Source of the DNA: Tetracladium setigerum
Taxonomy: Eukaryota > Ascomycota > Leotiomycetes > Helotiales
Direction of reading: 5' to 3'
Assembly: GCA_031472005.1 (NCBI GenBank)
Contig: PZJY01000002.1
Location: 1,364,001 to 1,428,000, forward strand
Length of the DNA: 64,000 nucleotides
How positions within the stretch are numbered: position 1 is the first letter of the stretch; each line of letters begins with the position of its first letter. A program made the translations under genes and the position numbers. This document shows, in pieces, positions 56,973-64,000 of the stretch. The notes below the pieces were generated by a model that was not told where the DNA came from, did no database searches, and saw nothing but the letters and a program-made list of their open reading frames with translations.

Positions 56973-57256
56973 GATTGCAGAGTGGTGAAGGAGAGTGTAC
57001 AGTAAAATGTCAACGTAGATTTGGATCGATCATGAATGAATTTTTAGTGGTGACCCTCCCCTCTTTAGGTGTTTCTGCCGGGCGGTGTAAGCACACCCCA
57101 CTGTCGAGCTAAGACCTCGCTAGCCGCAGGTCCAAGTCGTCCTCCAACTTCGTCATTCACTTGCAATTCTTAGAGTCCTGGAGCCTCAAAGAATTCTCAC
57201 AATTATTTCAAACATTCCAACAACATTGAAACTTTCAAAAGAATACCTGAATCATC
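56973..57256. promoter_or_regulatory. Divergent DIM1/OXP1 promoter
   Basis: A 284-base shared promoter containing TGAATTTTTAG (about 57034-57044), similar to the AAAAATTCA element before DBP3. Confidence 0.4.
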
Positions 57257-60200
57257 ATGGGCTCTCAGGGAGAAAGGCGAGGAATCCGCATTGCTATTGA
57301 TGTGTGTTTATTCTCCCTATTGTTTGTTGCTCACATGAGTTATATTGCGGTATCCCACCCCCCATATACGTCAGCTAACTAAATACCCTTTTTAATAGAG
57401 AGGTGGCACGTTCTGCGACTGTTAGTACAAGTTATTTTTATATTTCTTTTATGTAAAATTTATGCGAAGAAATTGTACTGGCGTCGTCTTTCCTTAAATG
57501 TTTACTCAAGTTCTTCCATGAGAATTGAAATAGTACATGTTGGTTCTGCTTGTACTCCGTTGGATCATACTTCTAATTGAGATAAAGAATTTGGAGCACG
57601 TAAATTAGACGTTTCCCAATTCACAAGCTTGGAAGGCTATTCGTCGTCGTTGTTGTTTTATTCTCAGATGACCACAACAAACTTACAGCAGTGTTTAGGC
57701 GTCGGAAACCCGGGCACAGGGAAGATGAGTGATGACATTGTCATCAAACTCCTCAGTGAAGATCCATCGAATTATGACGATGCACCTCTAGAAGGCATCC
57801 GACGCCTGATGTCGAAGTTTCTAAACAAAGAGATCCCTCGAGGACAAGCTATTGACACATCTGCAATCGAAGAAATCAGAATGGGCACAACAGTATCAAC
57901 TAATGCCCTGTTGTACGTACAATTTCCTATATGTGGACTGGATATATGACTAAATATAACAGGGAGAGGAAAGGAGAGAAAGTACTGATGGTTGTCACGA
58001 AAGGCTTCAAAGACTGCCTTGTCATTGGCAATCAGACCCGACCCAGGATCTTTGACCTGGCCATTCGGAAGCCTGATTTAATCTACGAATCAGTTCTTGA
58101 GATCGATGAAAGAGTGACACTGGAGGATTATGCAGAAGATCCACACAGAAACATAACACAGGTTAGCGAGAATAATCAAGACAACAATCTTGTCAAGGGT
58201 GTATCCTCGGAAGCGGTGCGGATTTTGAAACGACCAGACGAAGACATCATCCGAAAGCAGTTACAAAGCTTTTATGACGCAGGTATCAAAAGTATTGCAG
58301 TTTGTTTAATGCATGGCTTTACCTACCCTGTTCACGAGTCTTTGGTTGGAAAAATAGCCAAGGAGATTGGATTCACACATGTATCATTGAGTCATGAATT
58401 GATGCCTATGATCAAGCTGGTACCAAGAGCAACCTCTACATGCGTCGATGCGTACCTCACTCCGGCGATCAAGAAGTACATTTCTGGATTTCAGGCTGGT
58501 TTTGAAGGTGGTCTTGGGGTTGAGAGTGTGAAGAATGAAAAAGGCCAAAAGGGAGTGAGATGCGAGTTCATGCAAAGCGATGGAGGATTGGTAGACGTCG
58601 ATAAATTTAATGGATTGCGTGGGATACTCAGTGGTCCGGCTGGAGGATACGTCGGATTTGCAATGGTTTGCTACATCGACTCCTTCTTTCAAGGTAGGCT
58701 AACTCATACGAACAGACTTCGTATGATCCGAAAACAAAAATTCCCGTCATCGGATTTGATATGGGAGGTACCTCGACGGATGTATCTCGCTATGGCTCAG
58801 GCAAATATGAACACGTTTTTGAGACAACAACAGCAGGCGTAACCATTCAATCGCCCCAGCTTGATATCAATACTGTGGCTGCAGGAGGCGGCAGCAGATT
58901 GATGTTTAGGAATGGGCTATTCGTAAGTCTTTGTTCTCAAAGTGTTAGTAGAAGAATACATGCTCATGATACAATGCTGGAATTAGCTTGTGGGCCCTGA
59001 ATCAGCTGTAAGTCTCCGGTTCCTCATTAGTGTTTGATTGTTGACAGTTTAGGGCGCGCACCCTGGACCTGCTTGTTATCGAAAAGGAGGGCCTGCCACT
59101 GTGACGGATGCAAACCTTTATTTAGGACGATTGCTACCAGAATTCTTTCCGAAGATATTCGGCGAGAAGGAGAATGAAGCATTGGATGTGGAGGCCAGTA
59201 GGAAGGTGCTCGAGGAACTAGCAAAAGAAATCAACAAAGATGGGGGCAGCATGAGTGTCGACGAAGTCGCATACGGCTTTTTAGATGTGGCTAACGAAGC
59301 AATGATGAGACCAATTCGGTCTTTGACAGAGTCAAAGGGTCATGATATCTCGAAGCATAGACTGGCGACTTTTGGAGGAGCTGGAGTAAGTGATACTTTC
59401 CTTTCAATACGTTCGTTCAAATGACTTCGATCGACGGTGAGGATTTATTTTGGAACAGTCTCTAATACACAATTATCCAGGGTCAACACGCCGTTGCGAT
59501 CGCTTCCGGCCTTGGTATTAGTCAAATTCTTATACACAGATATTCTTCAGTACTGTCTGCGTATGGAATGGGACTTGCGGATGTGGTGGACGAACGACAA
59601 GAGCCAGACTCTAAAGTTTGGGCCGAAGATGGAGATGTCAAAGACTCGCTCAGAATCAAGATGGAAGAATTAAAACTAAAATCAAAGGTTGCTCTGCAAG
59701 AGCAAGGATTTGATGACCAATCTATCGAGTTTGAGGAGTATCTCAATATGAGATATCGGGGGACGGAGACTTCACTAATGATTTTAGTAGAGAAGGAAGA
59801 TGCGAGGAAAGAATACGGTGGCGATGATTGGGCCTATGGGAAAGCTTTTGTAAGGCAACATCAACAAGAATTTGGATTTACCTTGCCGGACCGAGACATC
59901 ATCGTTGACGATGTGAGAGTTCGAGGTATTGGAAAGAGCTTCGCAGGACTAGAAAAGTCGGCAGACGAGCAGCTAAAGGAGATCACGCCAAGAGATGTTT
60001 CTGATGGGAAAGAGCACAGTCGATCAAGTATCTTCTTCGAAGGCGGCCGGTTGGATACAGCAATCTTCAAACTGGACGATCTTACAGTTGGCGATAGAAT
60101 CAAAGGTCCTGCTATCTTGGTCGATGGAACACAAACCATTGTTCTGCCACCAGCATCCACTGGATTGGTTATTGAAACTCATGTGGTAATCAATATTGGG

Positions 60201-62281
60201 GATGAGAAGAGTCGGGAGTCGTAAGTCATCTCTCCCTCCGTCGTTATCCAAGTAGCGTTTTACTGATTCGGCATAAGAGCAAAATTGGATGCATCGAGCA
60301 AGGTAGATCCTATCATGCTGAGCATTTTCGTAAGTTGGCCACATCTTTATCTACCTGAGATAATGTCTAATTATTTCTCCATCCTACAGGCCAATCGCTT
60401 CATGAGTATTGCGGAATTGATGGGACGCGCTCTCCAAAAGACAGCTGTCAGCACCAATGTAAAGGAGCGCCTCGACTACTCCTGCGCGCTTTTCGACCCA
60501 GATGGAAATCTTGTCGCAAATGCTCCTCATCTGCCTGTTCATCTGGGTTCTATGTCAACTTGTATTCGGCATCAGGCGGAAATTTGGCGTGGAAAGCTCG
60601 TCAAAGGAGATGTTTTGGTCTCCAACCATCCCGAATATGGAGGTACGTCCAAAGATCTAGCGTTGTAAGTATGGGATATTCTAACCCAAGCGCAAAGGAA
60701 CACATCTTCCTGATATTACGGTCATCACTCCAGCTTTTGATGAAGCCGGAGAGAGAATTCTGTTCTATGTCGGTATGTATCAAGATCTTTAAATTTATTG
60801 CTGTCAATACATGAACACATGCTGACTTTAATAGCAAGTAGAGCGCACCACGCTGATATCGGCGGGATTCTTCCGGGAAGTATGCCACCTCACTCTCGGG
60901 AGTTATTCCAGGAGGGCGCGGCCATCAAATCAGAAAAGCTTGTTAGTGCTGGAAAGTTCAACGAGGAGAGAATGATTGAATTACTCCTGCATGAACCTGC
61001 GCAGTATGATGGCTGCAGTGGAACAAGATGTCTCAGCGACAACCTTTCGGATCTGAAGGCACAGGTATCCAGCAATATGAAGGGCATCAACCTGATTTCG
61101 TCTTTGATTGAGGAGTACGGAGAGGAAGTGGTCAACTTTTACATGGTTAACATTCAAAACAATGCCGAATTGAGTGTTAGGAACTTGTTGAAGAAAGTGA
61201 GTAAGCGGTTTGAAGGTCAGGACCTCTCCGCCATCGACTACATGGACGATGGAAGTCCCATTCAGTTGAACATCAAAATCGATGCCGAGAAAGGAGAGGC
61301 TGTTTTTGACTTTGCTGGAACGGGGCCTGAAGTATATGGTAAGTTTGGTTTCTTCGCGCTTCTCATCTCAATTCTGTACCTATTACAAGGGCTTTCTCTC
61401 TTTGGTGCACGTTTGACTGATTATTAACAGCCAACACAAATGCACCTCAGGCAGTAACATATAGCGCAATAATCTACTGTCTGCGTTCTCTCATTTCCGA
61501 AGACATCCCTCTCAATCAAGGATGTCTCAAACCTGTCACCGTCCTCATCCCACCCAACTCTTTCCTGTCCCCATCAGGCAAAGCCGCTGTCGTAGGCGGA
61601 AACGTCCTCACCTCCCAGCGAGTCACAGACGTTATTCTCAAAGCATTCAAGGCCTGTGCCGCCAGCCAGGGAGATTGCAACAACTTGACCTTCGGTTTTG
61701 GAGGAAACGTTGGAGGAAAAGATGTGAAGGGATTTGGTTACTACGAAACAATAAGCGGCGGTTCTGGCGCGGGTTCGGATTGGGATGGGACAGACGGCGT
61801 GCACACTCATATGACAAACACCCGGATCACGGACTCTGAAGTGTTTGAGCGAAGGTATCCTGTCATTCTACGGGAATTCTCGCTTCGGAAGGGCTCAGGA
61901 GGACGTGGGAAACATCGTGGTGGAGACGGTGTGATCCGGGATATTGAATTCAAGATTCCTGTTCAAGTGTCCATTCTCAGTGAGCGTAGGGTTTACCATC
62001 CCTATGGCTTGGCAGGTGGTGAAGATGCTGCATGTGGATTGAACATCTGGGTTAGGAAGATGGCAGATGGGAAGGAGATTGTGGAGAGGAGGATCAATTT
62101 AGGTGGGAAGAATACGGCTGCGATGAAACCTGGAGAGAGGATCATTATATGCACGCCCGGTGGTGGAGGGTGGGGAGCGGTGGGCGAGAAGAGGGATATT
62201 AGGGATTGGAAGAAGGGGAGTGCGACGATCAGAGCTGGTGGATCGTTGCAAAGTAGAGAGGAGACTGCTCTCCAAGCCTAA
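57257..62281 (+). CDS. OXP1: 5-Oxoprolinase (ATP-hydrolysing)
   Basis: Thirteen exons (57257-57301, 57399-57420, 57699-57912, 57963-58665, 58716-58922, 58987-59007, 59053-59385, 59481-60220, 60278-60329, 60390-60642, 60698-60772, 60835-61338, 61431-62281) give 1,339 residues. The enzyme opens 5-oxoproline to glutamate at the cost of ATP in the glutathione cycle. The hydantoinase-A half has IRIAIDRGGTFCDC, MGTTVSTNALLERKG, SGPAGGYVG and FDMGGTSTDVSRYG (ATPase core). The hydantoinase-B half has PHLPVHLGSM, SNHPEYGGTHLPDI, ASRAHHADIGGI and GGSGAGSDWDGTDGVHTHMTNTRITD. Two exons are only 22 and 21 bases. The acceptor at 57698 was chosen because it yields CDCVGNPGTGK. No frameshift. Confidence 0.95.
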
Positions 62282-63433
62282 CAGTATATTAGCTTCTAGA
62301 AATATGATATTATAGCTACGTGTATGGCGTATTGGTATAAACACGTGTCTCCATGCTGGCTTTTTTAATCTTCGACTTTTCGACTTTTCCATGTTTCGAT
62401 ATTTCGATGTTTCGACATTTCGATTTCTTAAGTTGAGGGTACACGGTTGTAGGTTTTTAATTTTTAGTTTTTATAACTTTATAACTTTATAACGGACAAG
62501 AATAAAAGTTGAAAGGTCAAAAAGTCGGAGAGCCCAAAACTCTCAAATTGAAATCCAAAAGGTCAGTTGTTTTTGAATTTATGGAGGAGTGTGACATTTT
62601 ATCCGAGTCCATATATTCTGGCACTCACTGCTGATTATTTTAGTACTTCAAACATAAATTGCTTGAATTCCACTTCACACTTCGGTTGAATTATCTACTT
62701 CTCGTTCACGCTCGAATTTGCCCCGGTCCGGTGTTCATAGAACTGGGAAGGGCAAGTGGATGCAAATAGTTGGAAAAACATAACTTCTCAAAATCTGCAT
62801 GATTCGAGTATCAACTTGGATACTATGTAGCTCTAAGTATAAAGAAAGCAATTCCTATCAAGTACAATATTCAGATTTAAGTTGCAGCAAGATTCGATGA
62901 TGTTGACTTGGTGGTTCCGCCGCTTGCATGCAAGTCGGGTTTCCACCACCACTTTGGACAAAACATCAAGAGTTACCATTTAGTCTTTCGCAGGTAGATA
63001 CAAATATTTCTGAGCTGTACAGAAATAATAGGTAGACTGAGTTCGGCAGTTACAAATGAATGCATAACTTACTCACAACTCGAGAATTGTATGACTAGCG
63101 AGAACATACCTAATCAAAACAAATGTTTACTATATAGGAAGGGAAACGAGGTTTCTCTAATGTTTGATGGTACAGGATTGAAAGAAATCCAAAAAAACCA
63201 CCTCCCCCCCCCAAAAAAAAACAAAATATTTAAAATCATTCTGACGGTATTTCCACTTGAATCCGGATGGCTTGTATGGTTCACTACGAAATGTTCCAAG
63301 CTGCCAAGCTGCCAAGCAACATTGTACTTGAGTTTGTGCAAAACAGACAATTTGTGGTCCCACAACCAAAAAAAGGCCTCCAACTCAACAGCACCACAAC
63401 TATTGCAATAAAATTGCAAAAAATAGATTGTTT
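62282..63433. other. Intergenic, AT-rich, no gene recognised
   Basis: 1.15 kb holding the TTCGA repeat below, a stretch of short direct repeats (TTTATAACTTTATAACTTTATAAC near 62470-62493) and a C10A8-type tract near 63204-63221. ORFs here are short and composition-driven. Confidence 0.6.
62371..62426. repeat. Degenerate 9-base TTTCGANNT tandem repeat
   Basis: Six to seven copies of a TTTCGA core spaced 9-10 bases follow the 5-oxoprolinase stop codon. Confidence 0.8.
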
Positions 63434-63583
63434 TGCACACTGTGAGGTTCGAACTCACGCTGCCGCCAAGAGTTAGAAAAGCTCGTTTAGGTAGGAAGGA
63501 CGTTAATAATTACCTCTTTCGAAATGGTGTTTACGTTTTTGCAAACTTAAAACCACCGCCTTAGACCACTCGGCCAAGTGTGC
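63434..63583 (-). tRNA. tRNA-Leu-like gene (anticodon probably UAA) with a long interior segment; intron or pseudogene
   Basis: On the minus strand the 5' end GCACACT pairs perfectly with AGTGTGC before a discriminator A. TGGCCGAGTGGTCTAAGGCG is a leucine/serine-type D arm. GTGAG-TTCGAAC-CTCAC is a perfect T arm. TTTTAAG fits an anticodon loop reading UAA. The total of 150 bases is about 65 longer than a mature Leu tRNA, as expected for an intron after position 37. However, I could not find a clean 3' strand for the anticodon stem next to the T arm (the best, ACCAT, lies too far 5'), so it may be a disrupted copy. Confidence 0.6.
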
Positions 63584-64000
63584 CTTTATTGAAGAATTTT
63601 AGATCGACCTCGCCTTATCTAAATATAGATACTGACGGCATGCTGGCAACATATTTGCATTTCACAATTGGTTGAGGTTTCGCTAAAATCCCATCGTTGG
63701 TGCCGAACGCCAAGACCTTTTGACAGTACCTCTTGGATATTGCATTGAGAGACGCGAATTCATATGGCTCATTCGTTGGGGCTTGATTACGGCTAACTGT
63801 AATCTCAAGCATACATACAGTATTTGAGATTTCTGAGTGTACAACTTTTTTGAACTTCGTCCAGCTCTGCCAGTTACAAGGTAAACAAATGAGTGTTAAT
63901 GGTACAGTACAATTCATGGAACAAATATTGAATGCCAAAATGATAAAGTATAATTTCTTCAACTTCAAAGTCAAGACTGGAACGAGTCTTGGCATCGGAG
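63584..64000. other. Right edge, nothing recognised
   Basis: 417 bases without a credible gene. The minus-strand open frame 63615-63995 has no family resemblance. Confidence 0.5.

Noticed and set aside
63615..63995. 126-codon minus-strand frame at the right edge
   Set aside because: AT-rich, no motif, no codon-like pattern.
1..64000. CRISPR array, insertion sequence, secondary-metabolite core enzyme or virus-derived segment
   Set aside because: I looked for repeat-spacer periodicity, transposase motifs, PKS/NRPS motifs and viral polymerase motifs, and saw none.

Overview
This window is nuclear DNA from a filamentous ascomycete (Pezizomycotina). The Leotiomycetes are the best guess, inferred only from protein flavour. 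The evidence is many short GT-AG introns of about 46-76 bases with CTAAC/CTGAC-type branch points, and purely fungal gene families (X325/Bim1-like copper protein, ArAE/FUSC membrane protein, Hfi1/Ada1, fungal MIT protein). No operon, CRISPR array, transposon or secondary-metabolite cluster is visible. The content is mostly single-copy housekeeping genes. I did not find a new multi-gene system.

Layout. Bases 1-10,000 are gene-poor: the 3' end of fimbrin, a GPI-anchored surface protein, an X325/Bim1-like copper protein with a membrane tail, and long intergenic stretches. The space between the two surface-protein genes holds four exact fungal iron-GATA-factor sites. Bases 10,000-23,000 carry RFT1, DBP3, DUG1, UBP14, ISU1 and a PLP ammonia-lyase-like gene. 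Bases 26,000-38,000 carry a 1,257-residue MIT-domain protein, DPB2, a NASP/Hif1-type histone chaperone and a Gyp1-type TBC protein. Bases 38,000-52,000 carry HRP1, a PhyH dioxygenase, a large FUSC/ArAE membrane protein, AIP1 and HFI1. Bases 52,000-62,000 carry SPC98/GCP3, DIM1 and 5-oxoprolinase. A tRNA-Leu-like gene lies near the right end.

How the genes relate. They belong to unrelated pathways: actin (fimbrin, AIP1), glutathione turnover (DUG1 and 5-oxoprolinase), rRNA maturation (DBP3, DIM1), Fe-S assembly (ISU1), replication and chromatin (DPB2, NASP-like, HFI1), and microtubule nucleation (SPC98). Several pairs share short divergent promoters. Two of these, DPB2/NASP-like and HFI1/SPC98, contain clustered ACGCG (MCB/MBF-type) cores, which fits S-phase expression.

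The most striking sequence anomaly is seven apparent single-base losses in six otherwise well-conserved genes: UBP14, ISU1, the ammonia-lyase-like gene, the MIT gene, DPB2 (twice) and the PhyH gene. All have the same sense (one base missing), and most sit in G or C runs. ISU1 and DPB2 are normally essential or nearly so, so under-called homopolymers in the assembly are far likelier than pseudogenes. Coordinates for those genes span the frameshift.
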